Source: Augochlora pura
Lineage: Eukaryota > Arthropoda > Insecta > Hymenoptera > Halictidae
DNA: 64,000 nt
Reading direction: 5' to 3'
Assembly (NCBI RefSeq): GCF_028453695.1
Contig: NC_135772.1
Location: 19,711,412 to 19,775,411, forward strand
The notes beneath the pieces were generated by a model. That model had not been told where the DNA came from. It was given only the letters and a program-made list of their open reading frames with translations, and ran no database searches. A program made the translations under genes and the position numbers. Below, piece by piece: positions 54,966 through 64,000 of this stretch (the stretch's first letter is position 1; every line of letters starts with the position of its first letter).

Positions 54966-55125
54966 GTTATTCCCGTTGTTGTATCGTTGGTGGTTCTTAG
55001 TATGAGTGGACGGGGCTGTGTAGAGAAGTTTGTACCCTGCAATTGGAGGTTCTTCCCCTGTTGTGTAACTTTAATGTCGATTATGGTCGAAGCTGGGTTC
55101 CGCAGTTGAACCCTTTGCGACCGAG
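54966..55125. repeat. Dispersed repeat, copy 2 (partner at 53029)
   Basis: Same-orientation counterpart of 53029-53185, ending TTGAACCCTTTGCGACCGAG. The terminal CCCTTTGCG resembles the TTAA-MITE ends, so the pair may belong to, or be bounded by, that family. Confidence 0.75.
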
Positions 55126-56204
55126 AGTCTCTGCCTCTTAACAATTAACCGATTTGGTTATGTTCGTTGGATATATCCTATACGTCAGCACTGTCGGGGG
55201 TATTTTTAGCCTAACATAGTTCCTGAAGTTACAAATACTATTTCTGTTCTAAGGATCGCGACTATGTTCAGGGCATTGTCCTAACCTCGGCGAAAAGGAG
55301 AAGAATAGTCCTTTAAATATTTCAACAAAATTCAAGCCTTCCAAGTTCAAAACAGCTCTTAGATTCTTTCTACTATTAATAAAACATTCCAAATTTCACA
55401 AGACAATTTTTATACAAATTTTCAAAAATATAGAAAAATATTCCAAGCGTACTTTTAGTTATCAATGACTTCTTCGAAGCTTTTCATCGAAGGGATGAAA
55501 ACTACCCCTAAAGTTTGAAATTAAATATCTCGGAAACTATTATAGCTAGAAACATAATTTACATTGCAAAATTGTGTATTTTTTAACAAAGAACCCAGCT
55601 GCGTAGATTGATCTTCGATATCTTAATTTCCGTAAGAAATATTTAAAAAATAGTAATAGTACTTCGGTGACGTTCTCTCAAAATAAATGTTGAATTTCTT
55701 TCTTCCCTTTATTTCTCAATTTTTCTTATTTCTCTTGCCTTCCTCCCCGTCTTCCTTCTCTTTCCTTCCTCTGTCTGTCTTTTTTCGAAACTCCCCCGCG
55801 GCCGCCACACGGACGCACACGCGTGCACGCTCTCGGCGTTGTCGGCGGGCTGGAAATCGATACACCGTTACCCCGTCGTTCTTAATGAAGGTATATCGTA
55901 ATTAACGAGCGCACAAATGCTCGACGCGACGCGATTCGTCGGGACTGTTTGTCCATCCTCGTTTCGATCCGCTCCGTTTTAACCCTGTTACGGCCGAAGT
56001 CGACGGAACAACGACGACGACGTCGGGACGCATCCTTTCCGCGAAAACGAACCTACGAGACGGGATCAGCTGGTTCCAGCGCGGAACGAAGATAAACGAT
56101 AAGAAAAGAGGCGCAATGCCGCGCCGCGTGGTATCGCTCGGGATATCGAGACGATAACGCCGGTAATTGCTGGTAATCGCCGAGAATGTAAACTGCTGAT
56201 TTAC

Positions 56205-56205
<1 letters not shown>
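55126..56205. other. AT-rich then CpG-rich sequence
   Basis: AT-rich to 55670, then C/T-rich (55690-55790) and CpG-rich. TTAACCCTGTTACGG at 55979 is a weak TTAA-MITE-like end. No gene. Confidence 0.45.

Positions 56206-56236
<31 letters not shown>
56206..56236. repeat. (AAT)n microsatellite
   Basis: Nine AAT triplets. Confidence 0.95.
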
Positions 56237-57870
56237 TACGCGGACCTTTCGCGCGAGCTCTCCGAATCGAGGCGGAAAGAATAAAGTTACGTAATTTTTG
56301 TGCCGCCCTCCGGCCAAAATCATTGGTTCGGTTGTAAACTAAATCCTTCTTGCAACAAACGACATTTTCATTGCCGTTTCTAATGTAACAATTTATACGG
56401 CAAATATTTTGTCTTTTGCGCCGCGAGAAAAGCGACGCCGTCTTCGTCGACTCGCGAAATTAATCGATTCAATAGGTCGACTGCCCCGGCGATCTGGATC
56501 GCATTATTCTTTAATTAACTTCTCAAATTCACTTTTACCGTGATACACCGCCCGGGAAAATTACGGCGCGGAAAAAATCTTGGATAAAAATTTATCAGCG
56601 ACTGAGTGACTTTTATTGGTTCACTTCGCCCGGTCTGCTTTAAAGTGCTGTAACTTTGCGACGAAAAATCGCAGCCGCGTTTCTCTTTTTTCAAATTAAA
56701 GGGGAGGGATTGTACTTTGATATGGTGTAGACGGAATGTGCGAAAAAAATTTTGCAGGGCTTGTGGATTTTTTTAAACTTGGCAGTTTTTGGTATGATAA
56801 TAACGAGATATGTTCTCACTGATTTGGTATCGTACTAGAAGGGTTACGGTGGTGCGGGTGCATAGAATTTGAAATTCAGAGAGGTTGTTTTATAGTGGAA
56901 GCTTTAAGCTTTGATTTAAAAAAAGAATTGTCGTTTTATGATGATTTTTCGCGGAGTTATCGTCAGTCAAAGTTGACCAATTTTCGTCAGCGAATTTTCT
57001 ATGCTCTAATACTTTTGAGTAATACTATATGTCAGAAATAAATAAATAAATCTTAGTAATATTCAGTCTAATCAATATATATAGTACTATTTTAATACAA
57101 AAGGGTTGAATTAATATTTCCAATATTCTTATTTCCCTTTAAATAATTATTTCAAAGAAACTTGTTGCATTACATTGATCCCAATAATTTGTTGCATTAT
57201 AAACGACGTTATCGTCGCTTATATATCTTTTAAATAAATTTTCAACGGATGATCATCGACGCGAGTATTATAAAACTGCCGGAGGATATGGCGTTAATTT
57301 AATGGCCGCGGCATCGCGGAAATTTTCGGCGTCGATGTTCGGCGCACGGCGCGTCGAGCAATACTCGATTAAACATTCGAATCGGAGACTCGATAAATCC
57401 TTTAACGAGTTCGATACTCGCGAGAAAAATGCGCTGATTGGGAAGCAGAAGCAGAGGATCCCCGCTGCTGCCGCCGGTGATACTCTCACTCAGTTGACCT
57501 TGCAATCAGCCCACCACTTCGTATTGATTTTGCAAATGTCCTGAGACTTCGAGTTCGTCGACCAATCTGCAAATTGTTACTCGAGTAGACGTCGCGCGGT
57601 TGAACTAACAGGAATTGTCTAAACAATGATACAGCGGACAAATTTTGCCACGACATTCGTTTAGCCAACGAACCAATTTCGATGAAATTTTCGGCGTGCG
57701 CCTGTGTCAACGAGAGTTTGAAAGTCTTTTATATTAATACCTTTTAGCGAATACGTTAATCGATTAATTAATTAGTTTAGAATAAGGATTTTATTTTTTG
57801 GAAATAATAGTAAGAGACTTAAAAGCGATGAAATATTTTTATCCGAAATAAAAATTTAGGAAAAGTGTAT
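56237..57870. other. Mixed sequence, nothing recognised
   Basis: CpG-containing, AT-rich at about 56930-57240. Frames on both strands at 57268-57710 overlap and show no domain. Confidence 0.45.
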
Positions 57871-58082
57871 CGGTCACTCAGATAGCATGAAGACATCTTG
57901 AATGTCCTACGAAGGTCCTGGAAACCTCCTACAAACGTCCTAGAAATGTACAGCGTTGCAAACCAAGACGTTTTTTAGATATCTGTTTAGAGACGCCTTA
58001 AATACGACCATTTTAGGTCGTGAGACGTTCAGACCAAACTGGGACGTAAAATGGACGTTCTTAAGACCTTCAGTGATTACTC
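57871..58082. mobile_element. Short element with degenerate inverted ends, ~210 bp
   Basis: The left end TCACTCAGATAGCATGAAGA continues to CTTGAATGTCC. The reverse complement of the right end reads TCACTGAAGGTCTTAAGAAC and then GTCC. The ends are thus imperfect inverted repeats of about 25-35 bp. A 12-bp-periodic core (TCCTACGAAGG, TCCTGGAAACC, TCCTACAAACG, TCCTAGAAATG) matches the reverse complement of 25554-25612. Probably a non-autonomous DNA element of unknown superfamily. Confidence 0.6.
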
Positions 58083-58854
58083 AACACGTTCTTTAATTTA
58101 TCCATAAAATTCAGCTAATTTATTCCAAATTTAACATAGTCGTTTTAAAATTCTACGAATACTTTTGTCGATTACTATAATAATTCGTGACTCAAGAATG
58201 GGAAAAATGATTTTCCGCGAAGGATCGCGAGTCGGCGTTTTAATTCGGTAGAAACGCGTTGCCGGGTTCTTTTTTTATCGCGGAGCAACGCAGGAAACCG
58301 GACAGACAGGAAATCGGGGCATAGGCGGCCAAAGTATCCCGGCAACCGGAAGCTACCGTTGCCGCGCTGTATTATTTAAATATTGCGGCCGGGAATAAAA
58401 GAAATATCTCCGAAATAAAAAATTCATTTAGCGTACACTAGCCGAGAGTAGACTTTTTATGGAACTGGAAAACTCATTTGCGCGAAAAGGTAGCCGAAAC
58501 CCTTTGTGCAATTAAGCGAATATTTTCATGTGTCAGCGCCGAATTAGTATTAATTATCCCGCAATTTCGGTAGAATTCCGCTATAATGAACGAAACAATT
58601 TCGCTCGGATAATAAAGTTGATTAGAAGAGAGATATGTATATGTATATATGAGCCGGAAACTTTGTCCCTCAATTTAGAAAAACGCGGACGCGGTCTGCT
58701 GCTTGTATTTTCAAGCGCGCAGGTATGAGCATATATGTATGGATATATGTACAGTGTGTGCATTAATACCGGGTCTCTGAGCGGTTTCAAGACTCTTTGA
58801 ATTCATTATAGCTATTCTTCCAGGACTGATCGAGTTTAATTAGCCTCCGTGAAA
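58083..58854. other. Mixed sequence, nothing recognised
   Basis: CpG-containing with ATATGTAT runs at about 58630-58760. No gene recognised. Confidence 0.45.
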
Positions 58855-59110
58855 TTTTTCCACCGTTTAAATACTTTCATAAATATTGATTTTTTATTCA
58901 TTTTTATAAGAAATTAATTTTCTGCTCGTTTTTATAAGAAATTAATGTCTCATTCGTATTTACGAGAAATTAATTTTTCGTTCATATTTAATTCCTCAAT
59001 AATTCAGAATTAATTCACATGTAATTCCTCATTCATTTAGAATTAATTCACAATTAATTCCTGATTCATTTCTAGAAAAACATAATTCTTTCATTTGTGC
59101 ACGAATTAAT
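58855..59110. repeat. Degenerate AATTAATT-rich tandem repeat
   Basis: TTTTTATAAGAAATTAAT(T/G) recurs near 58901 and 58935, then a shorter form near 58968. AATTCCTCATTCATTTAGAA and AATTCCTGATTCATTTCTAG follow. Periods are about 33 bp and then about 37 bp. Confidence 0.7.
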
Positions 59111-59279
59111 CTTTCATTGGCTTCAGTAAAATATATATGAGTACGAATAGTGAATATTTCATATTAATTTCTTAAACGATTATTTTTCAACGCTCATTAT
59201 AAGAATAATTAAATAAATATTCTTTACGAAATTTTTGAAAACATTTCACGTGCACCAACCTAATAAACGAACGATTTTA

Positions 59280-59346
59280 TACCATGGGTCGAATTTTGTA
59301 CCATGGGTCGAATTTTGTACCATGGCTTGTACCACGGGTCGAAACG
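59280..59346. repeat. 19-bp minisatellite
   Basis: TACCATGGGTCGAATTTTG at 59280 and again at 59299. TACCATGGCT at 59318 and TACCACGGGTCGAAAC at 59330 are partial units. The ATG in each unit gives overlapping starts that are not considered real. Confidence 0.9.
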
Positions 59347-59974
59347 GACCCGACTATCGTCACCCAAGCGTTAATTCGCTTTAAAGGACTCTTGGAAACG
59401 GTGAACGTTGGAACGAAAGAGTTCTTCGACAGCGTCGCGATCAATTTTCCGCGCTCCTTTTTTTCCGTCCCGCGGAAACGTGACTTTCTTGCGCCGTTGG
59501 TAGAGTCGCGACTTATCGTACCAAAGAATCGGATGACAATGACTGCTCCGTTGCCCCGGTGCAGGTTGAACTGGCCCGTCCTATCGCGATCATTAATCAT
59601 CTCGTAGATCCTGCGTCAACGTTGCCTCCCCCCCGCCAGCGCCGCCTTTTATTTTTCTCTCCCCGCTTTTGAGACGCGCGTTCGCTTTACTTTCGCGTGT
59701 CGTCCGCCGATCGAACCCCGACGAACACACCTCCCCCGGTTCGAAACGTCGCGACGTCGATCTCGGGAAATAACGGAACGACGGAGAAAGGCGGCTGTCC
59801 TTTAAGTAAAGTGCATTCATTCGTGACGCCATTAGAGCTTTCGGCGCGCTTCAATTCGGTCTTATTTCGCGCGAATTATGTCCCCCGCCTTTCTTTCCCG
59901 CTCCGCGATCCCAACGATCGTTTCTTACTCATTGTTATCGAATGCGTCAAATGATTCTTACTCATTTATAATTC
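59347..59974. other. Mixed sequence; overlapping frames rejected
   Basis: Frames of 107 codons are open on both strands over the same bases (59277-59607), indicating composition. Nothing recognised. Confidence 0.4.
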
Positions 59975-60020
59975 AATGACTGTAATATTTAATAATGACT
60001 GTAATATTTAATAATGACTG
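59975..60020. repeat. 19-bp tandem repeat, 2.5 units
   Basis: AATGACTGTAATATTTAAT at 59975 and 59994, with a partial third unit at 60013. Confidence 0.9.
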
Positions 60021-60058
60021 CACAATTTTAACAAAATATATAAAGCGATTGAAAGTAC

Positions 60059-60103
60059 GAATCCTTTGCTTTCGAAGCTATTTTAATTCTAAATTCAAAA
60101 TAT
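60059..60103 (+). mobile_element. Fragment of TTAA-type MITE
   Basis: GAATCCTTTGCTTTCGAAGC then TATTTTAATTC matches the subterminal sequence of the 47521 and 3366 elements (CCCTTTGCACTCGAAGCCATTTTA). The TTAA and one C of the terminus have mutated. It is truncated where the hairpin element begins. Confidence 0.5.
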
Positions 60104-60255
60104 AGTGTGTGCGAAAATTATGGTTGTTCAGTGAAATGATGGGTTCTTGAGGTTATTTCAAACAACTTTTTCCTTTTAAAGTAATTTTCTGCGAAGCTTC
60201 GTTTACGAGTTATTAAAGAAAAAGAGTGACCAATGAGAGTTGCAAAAATACAGGC
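60104..60255. mobile_element. Hairpin MITE family, half copy
   Basis: GTGTGCGAAAATTATGG, then GGTTCTTGAGGTTATTTCAA, ACAACTTTTTCCTTTTAAAG and TTCGTTTACGAGTTATTAAA, ending with GTGACCAATGAGAG. This matches one arm of the 35251 element. The second arm is absent apart from a short TTGCAAAAAT near 60240, which could be the opposite tip. It directly adjoins a TTAA-MITE fragment. Confidence 0.6.
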
Positions 60256-60408
60256 ATACCTTTCAGAAGTCCGGCTAATTATTGCTAATCGGTTGCGTCA
60301 TCGAGCAGGATCGATGGAACCAGAAAGACACGCGCAAATCCTTCGACCCTTTGCGCCCTTTGCTACGCCTCACCCCTTTCCTCGCGTTTCGGTTTCCCGC
60401 CGATTTCT

Positions 60409-60453
<45 letters not shown>

Positions 60454-60894
60454 CTCTCCTTCGCTCATAATTCCGTCGAACGTTATTTTCGTTCACGTCC
60501 CTTTTCGCGGCAGGTTGTTCGCCGGCGCCCCCCCACGAAAATTACGAAGGAGACCGGCTCTTCCAAATGGAATCAAACGTCAACGCGCGGAACTCGCGTG
60601 TTTATCGATCCGCGGTAATGCGGAGATTGACGCGCGAAATGCCCCGTTCGCGAACCTGGATAAAGGTGCAATATCCTGTTGACAGCGAAGGGTAAGATCG
60701 TTTCCGTGTTTCGACTAAGACAAAGGACCCGACGCGTATGCTTCCAGCTGAATTTCATTCGACGAGTTTCCACAAACGTTCATTATAACTTTCGCCATGC
60801 GACAATATTATTTTTCGCGCTGACTTTGATTCGCGAAGGATTTAAATGAATGAATCGTGTGCTCTTTCCACTCAAACTTTGCGCTTTGGTATAG
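60256..60894. other. Mixed sequence with (CT)n
   Basis: Apart from the (CT)n tract, moderately CpG-containing. Frames at 60233-60682 cross the microsatellite and are spurious. Confidence 0.4.
60412..60452. repeat. (CT)n microsatellite
   Basis: Twenty CT dinucleotides. Confidence 0.95.
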
Positions 60895-61240
60895 TGCAGT
60901 ATATTATGGGATGATATAGAAAGTGTCTTTTGAGGGAATTAAAGGGTTCCTTAAATCATTTGAAGTAACTTTTTCCTTTGCGATATTTTTATTCGTGACT
61001 TCGTTTATGAGTTATTAACGAAAAATTGGTGGCCAATGGGAGGCGAGCTCGGCTGGCGTGAAGCGATGAGTCACGAGGCTCGTGACGAGGCCGCCTCTTA
61101 TTGTTCACCGTTTTTTATTAATTACTCGTTAACGATGTCTCCCAGAGAATTTTTGTGAAGGAAAAAATTGTTTTAAACAATCTCAGGAATTGTTTAATTC
61201 ACGATTGAAAATGACTTTTAGGCCACTCGGTAAAATTATA
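60895..61240. mobile_element. Foldback (hairpin) MITE, full copy
   Basis: The left arm (about 60955-61075) and right arm (about 61076-61190) are inverted, for example AACTTTTTCCTTTGCGA against the inverted TTTTTTCCTTCACAAAA, and GGCCAATGGGAGGCGAGCTC against inverted GAACAATAAGAGGCGGCCTC. Outer tips also show homology to the other copies (GGGTTCCTTAAATCATTTGA). It is more diverged than the 35251 copy. No coding capacity. Confidence 0.75.
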
Positions 61241-62570
61241 GATAATATACAAATGTAAACGCGAGTTTGAGAACGAATATTTTCTACACCGATTCCAAAG
61301 GTTAAATAAATATTTCTGTTGCTATTTTGTTAAATTGTTCAATTCTTTCTCTACAGTATTTTTTGATTAACGAGCCACACTTCCATAAAACGTATCCTAC
61401 AAAATAATCAACGAATATTCGAAATTCCATAAAATTCCATACAGTACGTGTTCAGTCAAGAATCAAATGTTATTTGAAATCGCAAGCTTCCGCTAGGTGG
61501 GAATTAGTTTATTTAACGATCGCGATATGTCACGCGCCACGATATTATCGTCGATGTTATTACGGATCAGGCGCGGCGTCCGAAACGCAGGCGACGGCGA
61601 ACTTCAAACCGTAGGATGTATTTAAAGTCGGCTAATTAATTCGTTGTTACCTGCTTCCGCGGCGAAGTTAATTGTTTTAAAGTGTATAGAGAGGCGGAGG
61701 AATGAGCATGAGTAAATTTCAGCCGGGTTTTCCTAGCTCGCATTTAAAATATGCTAATTTCCTGTTAATCCCCCCCGTAACCGGCTACGTAAAACTTCAT
61801 CCAACTTTCGGACGAGAAGTATTATTTTGCAAAGAACCGCGGACGAAATTGCTACGATTAAAAATTACTTTTCTATCCGTCGGCTATATTTATTCAAAAA
61901 AAAAATACTCGCCCGTTTCCCGGAAACGATACTTATTTCGCACCTAACGGCTACCCGTCTACGGTCCGGCAAGGAATAGTTAATCTCTCTCGATATTTAT
62001 TATTCTTCGATTTCCATTCGATCGATCCGTATCCATTGGTTCGGCGACGATTAGCCAGCTTAAACCAGTTTACACGATTGTTACGTTCCTCGTCAGCGCC
62101 GTCCGAATAAATAAAGTCACCGAATCCCAATTACGTTACAAATGGAACAAAAAAAAATATATATATATATATCGAATTCTCTGATTTCGGTTGAAGCATC
62201 GCGCGCGGCGTGTCGGCTCAAAGGAGACGGCGAGCGAGCAGAGGCAAGTAAGCCGCGCGCGAGAGTCCTGCAGAGGTGGGTCCGCGTGTGCGACAATTTC
62301 CCACGTATCGGAGGGGTGGAGGAGAGGGGGGAGGGGGGCCTCGGAGCGGTGTTTCCAGCGGTGTTAGTCGAATCTGGCTGGTCGCGAGATATAGTCTCGG
62401 CTGGCCTAGTACAGTGGATCGGTGTGTACGTGGAAAAACGTTCTCTGACGAGGCACGGCCGTCCTCTACACAGCCGCACACCCACACAGCCGCGCCATTA
62501 ACGCTACGATCGAGTCGTAAAGCACTCCACACAGCCGCAGAGGGGTCCACACGGGCACGGCCCGGTGGTG
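61241..62570. other. Mixed sequence, nothing recognised
   Basis: AT-rich to 61480, CpG-containing after. GCTAATTAATTCG near 61630 and ATGCTAATTTCC near 61752 are isolated TAAT-type motifs. A (TA)n run lies at about 62158-62171. The region from 62200 is CpG-rich with many shadow frames. Confidence 0.45.
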
Positions 62571-62652
62571 CGCTCCGCTCCATTCCGCTCCGCTCCGCTC
62601 CGCTCTGCTCCGCGCTGCTATCCGTGGATGTGTGTGTGTGTGTGTGTGTGTA
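62571..62652. repeat. GCTCC pentamer array and (TG)n
   Basis: GCTCC pentamers (about seven, with CATTCC and TCTGC variants) at 62571-62612, then (TG)n at about 62629-62651. Confidence 0.9.
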
Positions 62653-62989
62653 CACGGAGGGAACTAAATTTCCACGTTGCACGATGGAGCATTGCCCCCC
62701 GCGTCACATACACTCGCGCCGTGGAAGCTGCCGGCTAGAGAAGGGGCGAGACGCGAGAGGAGAGGGCCGACGCGCGTACATAGAGGCGAGCAAGCGCGCG
62801 GGTGTGCCCGCGGAGGAACACGTACCGGGCTCGCCTATGTACGCGGCACACACATATATATAGCTGCCGCGTTAACACGTACGACAACCCGCCCCTGCTC
62901 ACCCCCGCGCCCCCCACCCTCTCTCGCCGAGGGGAGTCCTGTCAGTATCCCCACCACGGCGTAGAATCTACTTGCGCCACCCCTTTGGC
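62653..62989. other. CpG-rich sequence
   Basis: GC-rich. Nothing recognised beyond compositional frames. Confidence 0.4.
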
Positions 62990-63660
62990 CCACCCTTCTC
63001 TCTCTCTCTCTCTCTCCCTCTCTCTCTTTAACTCTCTTGCTCGCTCTCCGGCATGCTCTCCGTCTTCCTCGTTTCATCGGCGCCTCTCTCTCTCCGACGG
63101 TTATATGGATCGCTTGTCTCTTTCCAGGTCGGAGAATATTGGTGGAGGCTATCCCGCTCCCGCTTTCACGCTATCCAACTCTCCCTGGCCAGCAGTTTCA
63201 ATTTGTTATTTTTACATCATTTTGCCCCCCTCCCTCTCCCGCCGACCGCTCCCCGCCCGCTACCCTCCCCCCGTCCCTGTAGACCGACATCCACCCCGCC
63301 CCCCCTCGATAGATTCCTCTCTTTTCATCCGGTCTCGCGCTCACCGTTCCTCCTTTTTCCCCATTTTCTCCCTACCCCTCGTGAACTCTGCGTTCCACCC
63401 CGTCTCCCCTACACCCCCTCGCTTTACCTCTCCTTCTCTGTCTCTCTGTCTTTCTCCCTATATTTCTCTCTATGTTTCTCTCTCTTTCTCCCTATATTTC
63501 TCTCTTTCCTTCGTCCTCTCTATCTCTATATATCTCTCTCTTTTTCCTTCTCTCCTACTCTCTCCATCTCTCTCTCTTTTTCTCTCTCCGTCCGTCTCGC
63601 TCCAGCTCACGCTTTCGGTTTTTCCATCCCCCTTCGAGTTTAGAAGACCCCCCTCTTCCC
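62990..63660. repeat. Pyrimidine-biased plus strand, ~670 bp
   Basis: Mostly C and T on the plus strand. (CT)n at 62997-63027, then TCTCCCTATATTTCTCTCT repeated near 63452 and 63486, then C-rich tracts. It explains the 307-codon plus-strand frame 62802-63725 (Ser/Leu/Pro low complexity). Confidence 0.85.
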
Positions 63661-64000
63661 ACCCCCAGCCACCCCTTGGCCCGCGCTGCCGCGCCGATCT
63701 TCCGCGTCCTCCGACAAAAGGGTAGAGACACATTTTAATTGTGTAGTTATTATGTTTTCTGGAAGTTTTAATTATGTTGGGAGGGGGAGCCGGGGCCTGC
63801 TTAGATCGTCGACACTTATCGCGGCCCGTTGAACACTCGCCTTCCGCGGGCGAGATTTGAAAAAGTAACGCCGCGCGCGGAAGTCGGCGCTCGTGACGCC
63901 GGGGGTTGGATCTCGCGAAATTAAGGTCTTTCTCTCTCTCTCTCGTGCGCGCGTCGCGTCGCGTAAACTCGTCCCTCAATGTTTCTTTTGTTGTCGCCGT
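63661..64000. other. Mixed sequence to window end
   Basis: CpG-containing with a short CT tract at about 63929-63945. No gene recognised. Confidence 0.4.

Noticed and set aside
59277..59607. Two 107-codon frames on opposite strands
   Set aside because: Equal openness on both strands of the same DNA, with starts inside a 19-bp minisatellite.
62276..63725. 195- and 307-codon plus-strand frames
   Set aside because: They run through a GCTCC array, (TG)n and a long pyrimidine tract. The products are low complexity.

Overview
This window looks like a gene-poor stretch of an insect nuclear genome, most likely from a hymenopteran (bee, wasp or ant). This rests on general character only. CpG is abundant and apparently undepleted, GC-rich blocks alternate sharply with very AT-rich ones, and there are many GA/CT and poly-C/poly-G tracts. 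Short non-autonomous DNA transposon remnants with TTAA or hairpin structure are scattered throughout. No diagnostic gene is present, so species and chromosome cannot be named. Three runs of exactly 100 N (6898-6997, 17920-18019, 46760-46859) are assembly gaps.

I found no protein-coding gene, tRNA, rRNA or recognisable conserved ncRNA that I would defend. Open frames up to 526 codons exist, but they lie on strands depleted of stop codons by base composition (pyrimidine tracts, CpG-rich blocks, in-frame minisatellites) and show no recognisable domain. The best remaining coding suspects are two stop-bounded plus-strand segments at 42011-42334 and 42435-42731. They share an in-frame motif and a disordered Ser/Asp-rich composition, and I keep them only at low confidence. 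The window is best read as intergenic sequence or the interior of a very large intron.

What the window does contain is a layered record of repeats. (1) TTAA-flanked miniature elements with CCCTTTGC or CCCTTTCG termini, consistent with piggyBac-type MITEs: four paired copies (3495-3712, 24357-24762, 25265-25489, 47521-47697) and many single ends. One subfamily has copies at 20642 and 37509 and carries subterminal palindromes. (2) A hairpin (foldback) MITE family with four copies (35251-35670, 49035-49293, 60104-60255, 60895-61240). (3) A 184-bp element with near-identical 25-bp terminal inverted repeats (26488-26671). (4) Two further repeat pairs (25554/57871 and 53029/54966). (5) A 44-bp tandem array whose central palindrome has changed by paired, compensating substitutions (10573-10745).

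Layout: 0.36-1.5 kb is CpG-rich. 2-7 kb is AT-rich with TTAA elements and local duplications. 8.5-9.3 kb is a long pyrimidine array. 10.6 kb is the palindrome array. 12.6-16.4 kb has degenerate tandem repeats and a pyrimidine block. 20-26.7 kb is the densest mobile-element zone. 27-28.3 kb has tetranucleotide and GA arrays. 30-38 kb has tandem duplications, a hairpin MITE and a large inverted repeat. 42-44.5 kb has the two possible coding remnants, GC-rich minisatellites and a triplicated block. 47-49 kb has MITEs and a 33-bp minisatellite. 50.8-52.7 kb is a 1.8-kb purine-biased strand. 53-61 kb has paired repeats and MITEs. 63-63.7 kb is another pyrimidine block. No gene neighbourhood or pathway can be described because no gene is supported.
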